From assembly GCA_037951105.1 (NCBI GenBank), contig JBAMJV010008270.1, positions 17,841-81,840 on the forward strand: a DNA stretch of 64,000 nucleotides. The letters run 5' to 3'. The notes beneath the pieces are model-generated. The model saw nothing but the letters and a program-made list of their open reading frames with translations, made no database searches and had not been told where the DNA came from. Every line of letters starts with the position of its first letter. Positions within the stretch are counted from its first letter, which is position 1. Below are positions 51,501-63,125 of the stretch, one piece after another. The translations under genes and the position numbers were made by a program. Source of the DNA: Echinarachnius parma. Taxonomy: Eukaryota; Echinodermata; Echinoidea; Clypeasteroida; Echinarachniidae.

Positions 51501-54500
51501 TGGAGACTTATAATGAAAACAAAATTATGAAAATGGTGTCTGCAAATATGAGGAAATTGTCATGAATTTGCTCAGCCACGCTCAAATCTGTATGGTTGCA
51601 CCTCTATCACTTCCACTCCATTTTGGCTGCCGACGCACATTTGGAATTTTATCTTCAGGATCTGTCAATTAAAAACTCGATTCTGACTCTGATCCAGATC
51701 CTTCGTCTAATTCACGCTCACTGTTAGAATCAAATGAATCTGAGTGTGGATCCTCCATAATTATAAACTCAAACAAATGTATGTAAATATTGAAAAAATA
51801 TCGAAATAATATCTCTCTGTCAACGTGATTATATGCGCTTAGCGTGTACGTCTATGACAATTCGAGTATCGGGGATCCTGCGATTGCATGCATGTGATGT
51901 CACAACGATGACGTCATTTTTCTTCGCCCGGACTCAATTTTTTTGGAGGGCACTTTCAAAGTAAATTTTCAGGTCCTCATATCATTTATAAATAATTGTC
52001 CAAGTGCAAAACGGTTGTTTTATTCGAAATCTACATTAAATTGGCTTTCTGAAGGGCTAAAATACCATTTTCAGCTGATTTTCTTGTCGCCATATCTTTA
52101 AGTCGAGTTTAGTAAGACCTCAGGTTTAGCTTAAACCAAGTTTAACTAAACCTGACTCCAGAATACGGGCTTATGTGTTTAAAATACAACCTACGCAGGT
52201 GAGGAATGTAATAATGTTTATAACCCAATGCTTGATAGTAAAATAGAGTAGGGTAGCGTAGTCGGGCCAATCGGGGGGGGGGGGGGGGGGGGGGGAGCAA
52301 ACCTGATGTGTTTCCCGATATAACAAAATCCCCTTATGCTTTTAAAAATGTTTTTTTTTAGCAAATCAATATTTGGCAATTATATTTGTTGTATTTGTGG
52401 AGACTTATAATGAAAACAAAATTATGAAAATGGTGTCTGCAAATATGAGGAAATTGTCATGAATTTGCTCAGCCACGCTCAAATCTGTATGGTTGCACCT
52501 CTATCACTTCCACTCCATTTTGGCTGCCGACGCACATTTGGAATTTTATCTTCAGGATCTGTCAATTAAAAACTCGATTCTGACTCTGATCCAGATCCTT
52601 CGTCTAATTCACGCTCACTGTTAGAATCAAATGAATCTGAGTGTGGATCCTCCATAATTATAAACTCAAACAAATGTATGTAAATATTGAAAAAATATCG
52701 AAATAATATCTCTCTGTCAACGTGATTATATGCGCTTAGCGTGTACGTCTATGACAATTCGAGTATCGGGGATCCTGCGATTGCATGCATGTGATGTCAC
52801 AACGATGACGTCATTTTTCTTCGCCCGGACTCAATTTTTTTGGAGGGCACTTTCAAAGTAAATTTTCAGGTCCTCATATCATTTATAAATAATTGTCCAA
52901 GTGCAAAACGGTTGTTTTATTCGAAATCTACATTAAATTGGCTTTCTGAAGGGCTAAAATACCATTTTCAGCTGATTTTCTTGTCGCCATATCTTTAAGT
53001 CGAGTTTAGTAAGACCTCAGGTTTAGCTTAAACCAAGTTTAACTAAACCTGACTCCAGAATACGGGCTTATGTGTTTAAAATACAACCTACGCAGGTGAG
53101 GAATGTAATAATGTTTATAACCCAATGCTTGATAGTAAAATAGAGTAGGGTAGCGTAGTCGGGCCAATCGGGGGGGGGGGGGGGTGGGAGCAAACCTGAT
53201 GTGTTTCCCGATATAACAAAATCCCCTTATGCTTTTAAAAATGTTTTTTTTTAGCAAATCAATGGGGGAAGATTACCTCTATAGTTCTGCCACTGGTCAA
53301 ATAGCCCGCTGTATGTATGTGACATAAAACATTCCGAAAAATATTGTAATATTTGCTTTTGTATAAGCACCTGCCAACATCACCAGCAAACTTAAGTGTG
53401 GATGTAAACGTAAAGCTCACATGTATACTTCTGATTGGCAACGAACCTAGATCCTGTACAGGCTGTTCATTCAGTCAAGTTCTAAACATTCATGTCCCTA
53501 GTATAATCATGTGTGGTGCATCAACCCGTGCGGAATAAATACAGAGCCATTTCAATGGTGTCAAAAACACTAGATGAATGTAAGTAATGTAATAATGTAT
53601 TCTACAATTTGATGCAAGGAAAACTTACCTGGGCCATGTTCAAGTTCAGTTCCGGATGATTGGCTGATAGGAAATCAAAAAGAAAAAGCCCAGTATTTGT
53701 TTGTAGGCGGAATACAGGGAGATGATACCGCAGTATAGGCTAGCTTACTATTAATTTGTTATAATCTTTTGTACGGATATGATTTTTTATTTGAGGGAAC
53801 AATGAATAAGCATTAAAGAACAACTTTGTCCCATGGACATTTTGGGGAAGGGAGAACCTGGTTGAAATTAGCAATCTGGTTATTGTCACCATTTTACTAC
53901 TGAGTAAGTCATGCTCTTTTATCAGCCCACTATGAAATGTATGAATAATATTATACCTTTAACGAGGTTAACAATGTTTAAGCACTGGGCCGGTAGTCAT
54001 TTGCTCCTTTTATGATATATTTGTATAAAACAAATAGTAACTTTTCCTTTGTGAGTGTTTAATTAGATTATGCGTTTTATGATGTTGTGCCGGATACCAA
54101 CCTTTTGTCTACTCTCTCTTGATCTCTCTTTGCTTCCGCACAAATGAAATATTCTTCAACATCGACGTGACCATTCCGCGATGCATAGTGGCGGGCTGTA
54201 TATCCATCACTATTTGTAAGCTTCCCGTTGGCCCCATGACATAAGAGATGATCGACAACTCCAAGATGACCATTGAATGCTGCTACATGTAAAGCAGACG
54301 ATCCACCATCGGCACAAGTGTTGATCTGAGCGCCTTCTGCTAATAAATATTTGACTGTATCGAGATGACCATTCATTGATGCTGCAAACAGGGGTGTCAT
54401 TCCAATATCATTTCCCTTGTTCACATTAGCTCCTTGACTGTTCAGATATTTGACAGTATCGAGATGACCATTGAGGGATGCTGCATACAGGGGTGTTGTC

Positions 54501-57500
54501 CCAGTATTATTTCCCTTATTCACATTAGCCCCTTGACTTTTCAGATATTTGACAGTATCGAGATGACCCTTCAGGGAAGCTGCATACAGGGGTGTTGATC
54601 CAATATTATTTCCCTGGTTCACATTAGCCCCTTGACTTTTCAGATATTTTACAGTATCGAGATGACCATTTTTCGATGCATAAAGCAGGGCTGTCAATCC
54701 ACTTTTATCTCCCTGGTTCACTTCAGCCCCTAGGCTTGCCAGATATTTGACTATTTCGATATGACCTTCCTCTGATGCTACATGCAAAGCTTTCATTCCA
54801 TCATTAGTTTCCATATTCAAATCAGCCCCATGACTTGACAAATATATAACTATATCAAGATGACCCGATAGTGATGCGGCATGTAGGGCTGTCCATCCAT
54901 CACGATTTCCCTTGTTCATATCAGTCCCATGACTTGACAAATATTTTACTGTATTGAGATGACCATTATGTGATGCGAAATGTAGGGCTGTCAATCCATC
55001 ATTATCTCCCTTGTTTCCATCGGCCTCTTGACTTGTCAGATATTTGACAGTTTCTAGATAACCATTCTGTGATGCAGTATGCAAGGGCGTCTTTCCATAA
55101 TTATCTGCCTTGTTTACATCAGCTCCTTGACTTGTCAAATATTTTACTGTATCGACATGACCATTCTGTGATGCAGCATGGAGGGCTGCTCTCCCATCAT
55201 TATCTACCTTGTTTGCATCAGCCTCTTGACTTGTGAGATATTTGACAGTATCTAGATGACCATTCTGTGATGCAGTATGCGAGGGCGTCTTTCCATCATT
55301 ATCTCCCTTGTTTACATCAGCTCCTTGACTTGTCAGATATTTTACTGTATTGAGATGACCATTCTGCGATGCAGCATGGAGGGCTGCTCTCCCAGCATTA
55401 TCTCCCTTGTTTACATCGGCCTCTTGACTTGTGAGATATTTGACATTATCTAGATGACCATTATGTGATGCAGTATGCAAAGGCGTCTTTCCATCATTAT
55501 CTTCCTTGTTTACATCAGCTCCTTGACTTGTCAGATATTTGACAGTATCTAGATGACCATTCTGTGATGCAGAATGCAGGGGCGTCGTTCCACCATTACT
55601 TCCCTTGTTTACATCAGCCCCTTGACTTGTCAGATATTTGACTATTTTGACATGACCAGTGTGTGATGCAATATGTATTGCTGTTAATCCAGCATTAGTT
55701 GAATTGTTCACATCAGCCCCATTGCTTGTCAGATATTTTACTTTATCGAGATGACCATTCATCGATGCCACTTGCAGGGCTGTCAGTCCAACATTATTTG
55801 CCTTGTTTACATCAGCCCCTTGGCTTGTGAGATATTGGACTGTACGGACATGACCGAACAATGATGCTGTATGCAGGGCTGTGTCCCCATTTTTATCTTC
55901 CTTGTTCACATCAGCTCCACGATGTATCAGATATTTCACTGTATCTATATGATCTTTCTGTGATACAGTATGTTCTGTCCATCCCAACTGAGTTATCATG
56001 TTCAAATCATACTTTTGTCTTGTCAGATTATTCACTGTATCAAGATGAAGATTCATTGATGCTACATGCAGAGGTGCTTTCCCATCATCATCTTCCTTGT
56101 TCACATCAGCCCCTTGACTTATCAGATATTTCACTGTATCGAAATTACCGTTGCGTGATGCAGTATGTAGGGCTGTCCATCCACTATTAGTTTCCTTATT
56201 CACATTAGCCCCTTGGCTTGTCAAATATTTCACTGTATCGAGATGACCATAGAATGATGCAGAATTCATGGCTGAATTTCCATCGTTATCGTCCTTGTTC
56301 ACATCAGCCCCTTGACTTATCAGATATTTCACGGTATCGAGATGACCATTGAGTGATGCGGCATGCAGGGAAGTCTGTCCTGTATTAGTTCCTTTGTTCA
56401 CATCAGCCCCTTGACTTGTAAGATATTTGACTATATTGAGATGACCATAAAGCGACGCTCCAAATAAGGGTGTCACACCATTATTACCTTCCTTATTCAC
56501 ATCATTCCCTTGACTTGTCAGATATTTGACAGTGTCTAGATGACCATGCTGTGAAGCAGTATGCAGGGCTATTTGGCCTTCATTATATACCTTGTTCACA
56601 CGAGCCCCTTGACTTTTGAGATATTTTACTGTTTTGAGATGACCATTCTGTGAAGCTGCATATACAGGGGTATTCCCGTTTTTATCTTCTTTTTTCACAT
56701 CAGCCCCTTGACTTGTGAGATATTTGACTATATTGAGATGACCACTCAACGATGCTGCATGTAAGGCTGTCCATCCAGTATTAGTTTCATTGTTTACATC
56801 CGCTTCTTGATCTATGAGATATTTAACTGTTTCGAGATGACAATTTTGTGAAGCTACGTGTAAGGGTGTTTGTCGGGTATTCGTTCCCTTGTTCACATCA
56901 GCCCCGTGGCATGTCAGATGTTTGACTATATCAAGATGACCATTCAGCGATGCTGCATGTAGGGCTGTCCAGCCAGTATTATTTCCCTTGTTCACATCAG
57001 CCTCTTGATCTATAAGATATTTCACTGTTTCGAGATGACAATTCTGTGAAGGTGCATGTAAGGGTGTGTTCCCATCATTATCTTCTTTGTTCATATCAGC
57101 CCCTTGACTTGTCAGGAATTTGACAACATCGAGATGACCATTTTGCGATGCTGCATGTAGGGCTGTCCGTCGAGTATTCGTTTCTTTGTTCACATCAGCC
57201 CCTTGACTTGTCAGATATTTGACCGTATCGAGATGACCATTATGTGATGCAACATGTAGGGCTGTAATTCCATCATTATTTTCATTTTTAACATCAGCTC
57301 GTTGACTTGTCAGATATTTCACTGTATCGAGATGCCCATTCTGTGATGCAGCATACAGGGCCGTGTGCCCTGTATTATCTTTCTTGTTTACATCATCCCC
57401 TTGACTTGTCAGATATTTGACTGTATCGAGATGGCCGCTCAGCGATGCTTCATGGAGGGCAATTTTCCCATCATTAGCTTCCTTGTTGACATCACCACCT

Positions 57501-58558
57501 TTACTTGTCAAATATTTCACTGTACGTAGATAACCATTCGTTGATGCCGTATACAAGGCCGTACAACCAAAAATATTTACCTTGTTTACATCAGCCCCAT
57601 AACTTGTCAGATATCTTACTGTCTCGAGATGACCATTCATTGATGCGATATGCAGGGCTGTCAGTCCACCATTATTTCCCTTGTTTACATCAGCCCCATG
57701 ACATGTGAGAAATTTGGCTGTACGAAGATGACCTTTTAGTGATGCTACATGCAAAGCAGTGTTCCCATGTTTATCTTCCTTGTTCACATCAGCTCCATGA
57801 CCTATCAGGTATTTCACTATATCGAGATGACCATTCTCTGATGCAGCACGCAGAGCTGTCCATCCATCTGTATCTTCCTTGTTCACATCGGCCCCTTGAC
57901 TTATCAGATATTTGACTGCATCAATATAGCCATGCAGCGATGGCGCATACAGGGCTGTTTTCCCAGAAGCATCTTCTTTGTTAACGTTAGCCCCTTGACT
58001 TGTCAAATATGCTACTGTATTCAGATGGCCATTCAGTGATGCAACATGCAGAGGCGTGTTTCCATAGTTATCTTCCTTATTCACATCAGCCCCTTGACTT
58101 ATCAGATATTTCACTTTATGAAGACGACCGTTAAGTGATGCGTCGATAAGGGCTGCTGTTACATCATTAATTCCTTTGTTTGCATCAGCCCTTTGGCTTG
58201 TCACATATTTCACTGTAAAAGGAGGACCACTCCGGCATGATGCCGCTTGGACGGCTGATATCCCTTGATAACCTTCCTTGTTCTCATTAGCCCCGTGACT
58301 TGACATGTATTCCACTGAATGTTGATGATCATTTCGTGATGCTTCACTCTTGTTAATACTAATAACTTCATTTTTCGGAAATATGAAGCTTTTTTCGTGA
58401 AATTTCTCTGATTCTTCATGGAGGACTTTCCAGCCACTATATATCTTGTCCATATCAGCCATTGTCATTATCGCATGCTGAAGGATGTTGGTAAATTCTG
58501 CCTCCATTGGTGATACTTTTACAGGATTAACCGTTATCAATGGCCGCTCTCCTGCCAT
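38986..58558 (-). CDS. Ankyrin-repeat / ZU5 / UPA / death-domain protein, 8 exons, about 1898 aa
   Basis: The exons (minus) are 58558-54102, 53663-53629, 44950-44615, 44087-43867, 42893-42747, 41632-41485, 41255-41174 and 39256-38986. They total 5697 bases with consistent intron phases (2, 1, 1, 0, 0, 1, 2). Residues 116-1467 are 41 ankyrin repeats of 33 aa, preceded by one degenerate unit. A short linker follows, then ZU5 (about 1498-1610, with VSIPAGAL), UPA (about 1611-1780, with VELRLTHFSRF) and a death domain (about 1809-1890, with ELYDLSENF and VLADWK). ZU5-UPA-DD is the signalling block of ankyrins, PIDD and UNC5-type proteins. Here it is fused to a very long ankyrin solenoid, suggesting a cytoplasmic scaffold in death-domain signalling. 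The start ATG sits in ACCATGG. The join from ankyrin exon to ZU5 uses a weak donor (GTTGGT) and a 35-base exon. If unspliced, the ankyrin frame ends at 54077 and two genes would be read instead. Confidence 0.75.
39523..39612. repeat. GT microsatellite and G tract
   Basis: A GT dinucleotide tract is followed by a G homopolymer, in the last intron of the death-domain gene. Confidence 0.9.
39612..40122. mobile_element. Terminal-inverted-repeat element with G/C-rich ends
   Basis: The arms 39612-39675 and 40066-40122 pair ('actcaactatattgctgtac' and complement, ending ACCCCGGGG). The interior has repeated 'accctaaa' phrases. No transposase is present. Confidence 0.75.
40123..41008. mobile_element. 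Inverted-repeat element rich in 'aatcg' words
   Basis: The ends AAGGCCCAGTCCCATACTGA and complement are followed by 'cgattttcacggcga' and complement. The interior repeats TCGCGACGA/AACGACTCG-type words many times, so both strands stay open over long stretches without being genes. It directly abuts the element ending at 40122. Confidence 0.8.
41641..42270. mobile_element. Truncated MITE family 2 copy, host of a nested insertion
   Basis: It begins AGGGATAGTTGAATTTTGG and follows family 2 until 41883. It resumes after the inserted element at 42222 with 'aacaactatctaaaaacctc' and then loses similarity near 42270. Its first base is 9 bases from the splice acceptor of exon 41485-41632. Confidence 0.75.
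41888..42217. mobile_element. MITE family 1 nested inside family 2
   Basis: TTAA lies at 41884-41887 and 42218-42221. The ends AGGGATCTTCTAACTTTGTT and 'aagtccct' match family 1. It splits the family 2 copy 41641-42270, so it inserted later. Confidence 0.8.
42894..43866. other. Intron of the death-domain gene
   Basis: No further exon was recognised. The part around 43690-43830 shares short phrases such as 'caccacgatggtggaaatc' with 60070-60180, suggesting another dispersed repeat. Confidence 0.4.
45711..49286 (-). mobile_element. Decayed, 5'-truncated APE-type LINE
   Basis: Read on the minus strand in broken frames. First comes an endonuclease C-terminal part (VYIPPE-like start lost, LLGDFNAKTG, SAVDYAI, SDVHCPI; about 49286-48562), then a linker (48560-47927). 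The reverse transcriptase has FIDYKKAFD and YADDT (47866-47040), and the C-terminal region has a CPLC-x(n)-H-x(n)-C motif (46839-45943). The 3' end is AT-rich with 'acaatctt' repeats near 45711-45735. Stops and frameshifts separate every block, so it is dead. It lies in the large intron of the ankyrin/death-domain gene. Clade not assigned (CR1/Jockey-like is plausible). Confidence 0.85.
49287..52169. mobile_element. Inverted-repeat element with THAP relic and GGTTTAA sub-terminal repeats
   Basis: The ends 'gtattccggagtcaggttta' (49290) and 'taaacctgactccagaatac' (to 52166) are inverted repeats. Many GGTTTAA/TTAAACC words lie near both ends and at 50270-50345. The interior holds a broken THAP-type zinc-finger sequence at 50667-50850. 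THAP domains occur in P-element and Kolobok transposases, so this is probably a decayed member of such a family. The left end coincides with the 5' truncation of the LINE. Confidence 0.65.
50667..50850 (+). pseudogene. THAP zinc-finger relic
   Basis: It starts ATG with MPQKCIAAGCRNT. After a one-base frame change it continues KEGISLHRFPKDPRIRRI, then a stop where THAP domains have a conserved Trp, then TRADWEAPASVVCSE. The order of Cys pair, HRFP, DP.RR and DW...CSE is the THAP pattern. It has a frameshift and stop codons, so it cannot encode a working domain. Confidence 0.7.
51474..53263. repeat. Near-identical tandem duplication, two units of about 0.9 kb
   Basis: The units 51474-52370 and 52371-53263 appear identical except for the length and one interruption of a G tract (about 52272-52295 against 53170-53187). 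Each contains the right end of the THAP-bearing element and a 29-codon acidic frame on the minus strand (51669-51758 and 52566-52655, starting MEDPHSDSF). Confidence 0.9.
54158..58213 (-). repeat. Tandem ankyrin-repeat array in one exon (41 units of 99 bp)
   Basis: The units follow VKYLTSQGADVNKxDNDGxT-type then PLHxASQNGHLDT. All are 33 codons except unit 23, which has 32 and lacks the Leu-His core (GWTEHTVSQ). Higher-order duplications are visible: two-unit blocks in units 28-33 (54950-55543) and units 12-15 (56729-57124), and single-unit copies in units 37-39 (54356-54652). The open antisense frames here are shadows of the array. Confidence 0.95.
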
Positions 58559-61500
58559 GGTTATTTCGTTATAGTGTCATGTCATCAATACTGACATCAG
58601 TTTTGTTCCTGTTCTATCATGAGTTTGGGCATCAATATTTCCATTCGTTATCTGTAGTACACTAGCCGATATTTTGTTTTACAACACACACTAAATTAGA
58701 TCACGGATTCATTTTAAATTAACAAAAGCAAAAATATCTAACAGAAAGGTCTTGTAAAAGCGGTGATATAGGACTCTTTTTCAGATCTAAATTTGTTCGT
58801 ATAATTGAACGTTAACGAACTATGTCAATCGTCCCAAAATATCGTTCGCATTCACATTTTTTTTCTTCACATACACGCCTAAACTGTAGATTTTAGATCA
58901 TGCATTTGCGTGAAGTTCAAAGCACTCCTCATTTCGTGGAAGACACGGCGTGCTGGAGAATAAGCTGCACCTTAGAAATATGCTAGATTGATGAGGCGTT
59001 AGATTTCCTTTTTAAGCTTGTAAATAAGTAGGTCCTAAAGTAATACAATTAAATTGTGTTCTCGGATAATACGTAACGGAGATGAAGTCACGACTTCTCA
59101 CTGGTTCGCTGTTTATAAAACACAGTTTAAGTAACATGTTCTCCGACGTCTTTTCAAACAGTGTAGGCGTACTTGCAAATGTATTTTGTCATGTCCTTGT
59201 TCTATGTCCCCTGCAGTCCCCAGGCTTCGCTGGTTCAATGAGTGTCTCCTAAAGCCGAATGGGCGCCAATATCTACTGATACTCCTTTCTGAATTCCACT
59301 GTGCTTTTCCTGTTGTACAAAAATCATTTGCTAAGGTAATGAATTCCTTTCCGCATCTCTATTCGGCCCGCTATAATGGTCCATGCAATCCGTAAGCTTC
59401 TGTAAGAGGCGCCATCTGAACGGCCATGCAAGTACACATTGATGTAAACGCTGTTCTAATTGTCAACACACGGGATTGGGATATATATATTGATGTGTAT
59501 CCAGTTATAAGCTATGCCAGTTGACGAGCGACAATCGCGAATATTTAATAGACGATCACAGCACACTGTAACCACAATCCACAGGCTAGAACAATATTTG
59601 AAAAATTTTCTGTTGTTGCACTTTAGCTCAGGCCAACGTATTAGCATGTCATGTATGAATGCATAATACATGTACCCTTTTCATTCTTTCCATTAAAAAA
59701 TCCATTGCTACTCTCTGTATAGGTGCAATGTACCATATTACAACACAATGCGAGTTACTAGTACACAAAGCGCCTCGAATCAAAATAAATACAATGCGAT
59801 ATTCCATTCCATTGAACTTTGAACTTACATGTATGCTATGTGTATAGATATTATTAGTCATAGCAGGACTTGTGATCACTTACTATATTTTGAGTTACAA
59901 ATTAGTCACACGCGTCCCGCTGCACTAACATGGAATAAGATTAATCTACTAATACACTTAACAATTTTATATTAATATAATAAATATACATACTACCATT
60001 TCATATGCATTAGCACTCATTTGCAAAAATTATACTTATTGCATTACGTTTCACTAAGTTAGCCGTGATCTCCACCACGGTGGAAATCAACTCAACCATT
60101 TTAATAGCTTTCGTCAACATTCCATGCCCTGTTAACTGCCCCCCGAGACCTAGTGGTATTATAGAGATAATCTCCTCCGGTTACACGCAGTAAACCGATA
60201 AGAACGGTGTAAACGGTGATAAAATTCTACTAGAGGCACGAATCTCTCAACCTCTCCTCAGGCCTGAGAAGCGGTTATTTTCTAACCTGGGTGAAACGTA
60301 ATGGGTACTTGTACGTAAATATGTAAAATATTGTTTCATGCTTCATAAAGACTAATGCAATTATTGGTTTGCCTTGAGGCATAATTTGTTAAATCTCCTC
60401 ATTATTAATGCATAAACACTAACATGATATATTGGATGTTTTTGTTAACACATTGTAGTATACTTTACAGAGTGTGTCAATATTGCCAGAAATTACTGAC
60501 TCTGACACAATTATTAAAACTGACTACGATTTTTGAAATTTCAGCTCTGCGATTGGTGATTGAACACCACGTGGGACTTGCTATGTGCACGTTTCCTGCT
60601 CAACGGTTAGCTGTAGTTGAATAAGCCAATACGGAGCTGGAATGCCAAATATTACAAATGTTTCTGATATCCTCTGACATTTTGCTAGCAATTCACTGTT
60701 CTATAATTTTGTCCACTTTTTGAAAACATTTACACGAATCTTATATTCATAACAAAAAGTTTGTGAATAACAAATATTCGTTTTTTATCTCTTTCAATTT
60801 GAACAGAAACAAATAATAATACGAACTTTGGAACATCCGTCTTGTTATTAGATCTTTTCTACTCGATATGAAATATCAGTGTCCCGACTTATTTATTATG
60901 TATAGAGCTCCAAGGCCGGCGATTCTTTTTGACAAAACTGTTTGATGGCTTGAACAAAGAAAACCACATGCAGACACTAACAAAGGAGTAATATATAACT
61001 GTGGTCTGATTTGTCCACTGAGTGATCAATGAATGGTTCATGATAAATTAATGTCATATATGGCCTGAAATGCTAAGTGATGTTTGCTTACTCATTGTCA
61101 TAATGTTTTTTTTTTTTTTTGGGGGGGGGGGGGGGGGTGTCACATGGCCCTCCATTTATTTAACAAAAAGTAACATGCATAAGGGGAAATCAAGAACAAA
61201 ATAAAAACAAAACAGAGTTCCCTCAATAATGTCGTTCCCCTCTAATCAGAGTAAGAAATAGGGAAAGACATTAGAGGCAATTGTGGGTGAGTACATGGCC
61301 GTTTTCTAAGGGGGGGGGGGGGGGGGGGGTAAAGTCTTTTGCCCGATTAATCATCCTTCCCGCATTTTCACCTGACAAGCAAAAAAAAGAGGAACAAATC
61401 CCCACCTCATTGATGCAACCTCATCACCCCCGCCTACCACGCATATTTGGGTAGATTTGGACGATTCAGACAGGTTGGGTAGATATGACTGAGTTAGCCA

Positions 61501-61980
61501 AATCTCAATTGAAAGGTGTACGACCCGATACATACCAATACAGCGTCCTTTATGACGTCAGATCATGAATACCGTCACAGGTGGTATCACGGTGCTTAGT
61601 ATTGAGTGTTTTTAGAGTTCCCTTTTAGCCTTACGACATTCTAGTACCGGTTTGAGGACTGACTTGTGATAAAAATCATTCGATAATTGTTCGATATTTT
61701 ACAGCATATGAGGGTGTCAAGATGCGGGGTGAGGCAAAAGGTACAACATAAGTAAGGCAAATAAAAAGAAAAATAGCAAACAATTAAACAAACAAACAAA
61801 CAACTAAACGTGCAGTTTAAATTAATTTACCATATATTTTTTACTTTAATACAATCCAAAATTGTTCTTAGGGTCGATTTACCACCAAGGTTCTTTGATT
61901 GCTCACTGGTACTCCCAATGCAACTCTTTTTTTTATTATTATGAATGCAAATGTTTAACGATTACAACCAACAATAGTTT
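58559..61980. other. Upstream flank of the ankyrin gene; no gene seen
   Basis: No TATA box or first non-coding exon could be identified. A T tract followed by a G tract lies at 61107-61138 and another G tract at 61311-61330. Short phrases at 60070-60180 resemble 43690-43830. No exon with splice sites was found. Confidence 0.4.
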
Positions 61981-61988
61981 AAATTTAA

Positions 61989-62369
61989 AGGTGCACCTGT
62001 AAAGTGTCTATAACTCCACATCAATTAATTTGAGCTTCCACATTTATCTTCTATTGTGTTGCTTGGCTTATGGTAAGAGAAGAATAAAATAGGGATTAGA
62101 TTTTTCAAATGCCCCTTTAGTATGACGATATCTATCATTGACAATCGTTCATTTCAAGAGCATTAATGAACGGTCATACACCTCATACACGTCATACAAT
62201 AATTCATAATTAAAGCTGACGGAAATTCCCGCCTTTTTAACCAGGAAACCAGTGTTCTTTTTCAATGAAACTTTCACACATCATTTGGACATATCTTACA
62301 ATGATTTTGTATAGGATTAAAGTCTTTAATGTCATTTAGGGTAATATCTGACACTTTAAATGTGCACCT
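61989..62369. mobile_element. TTAA-flanked MITE
   Basis: The ends AGGTGCACCTGTAAAGTGTC and GACACTTTAAATGTGCACCT are inverted repeats. TTAA lies at 61985-61988 and 62370-62373. No coding capacity. Confidence 0.8.
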
Positions 62370-62875
62370 TTAATATTTTAACTTGCGATGATATTAGTTG
62401 GCACTGTTTATTGCTTTAAAACAGTGAAACGAAAACTTATTTGATTTTGTATGTAGACAAATAAAATGTGTGTTCCTGTAGCCAATAAGGTATGCAAATG
62501 GTTGTTGTATACCTCACTTAAGTCAACTTATATATAGAGGGCGCCAAATTTGAAATAAATCGTAATTTATGTCATTCCATTTAAAAAGGAGTGCATGTAT
62601 CTAATAAATTGATGAAAAATATAACAAGAAATAACAGATTTTGATGCAAAAAGAGTACTTAGAAATTAGAAAAAGTACGAGAAGAAAGCAAGCCGATGCA
62701 TCTTAGGATTTGTACTGGCCGTAAGCCCATATAGACACGCCGTAAACATGAACAGCATGGGCCTAGCACGGACACCGTTTTCATTTGTCCAAATTTTGCA
62801 AGATTTAGCGACTGAATTTTGGGCCACTCAAATCTGATTGTAAAATTTCAAAGATATTTTAAAGAGTGTCTTGCG

Positions 62876-63125
62876 ATATACGTACGAGTCCCCCGGGGGG
62901 GGGGGGGGGGGGGGGGGGTCACTCCCAACATGACTGGCTACGCACCCGCGTCAGAAAAAAGCGTCGAAAGGGTATCATTTTCAGCTATACGGCGTCGTCG
63001 ACGTTTTCCTTAAAAAGGGGTGTTTTTTCAAGCACTGATCGCACAAAAACCTAAAAAAGGGTACCTTTTCAGGTTTACATGTTACGACGTTTTTCTACAA
63101 AAGGGGTCCCTTTTTAGCTACCGTA
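62876..63125. repeat. Fragment of a dispersed repeat with a long G tract
   Basis: There is a G tract at about 62895-62918, then 'tcactcccaacatgactgg' and 'aaaaggggt' phrases reminiscent of the inverted-repeat element at 39612-40122. Only one end is visible. Confidence 0.5.

Noticed and set aside
55861..56190. Plus-strand frames opposite the ankyrin array
   Set aside because: Shadows of the 99-bp repeat; the periodicity keeps antisense frames open.
54158..58213. CRISPR-like regularly spaced repeat
   Set aside because: The 99-bp period encodes 33-aa ankyrin units in one frame; there are no unique spacers of uniform length and the genome is eukaryotic.
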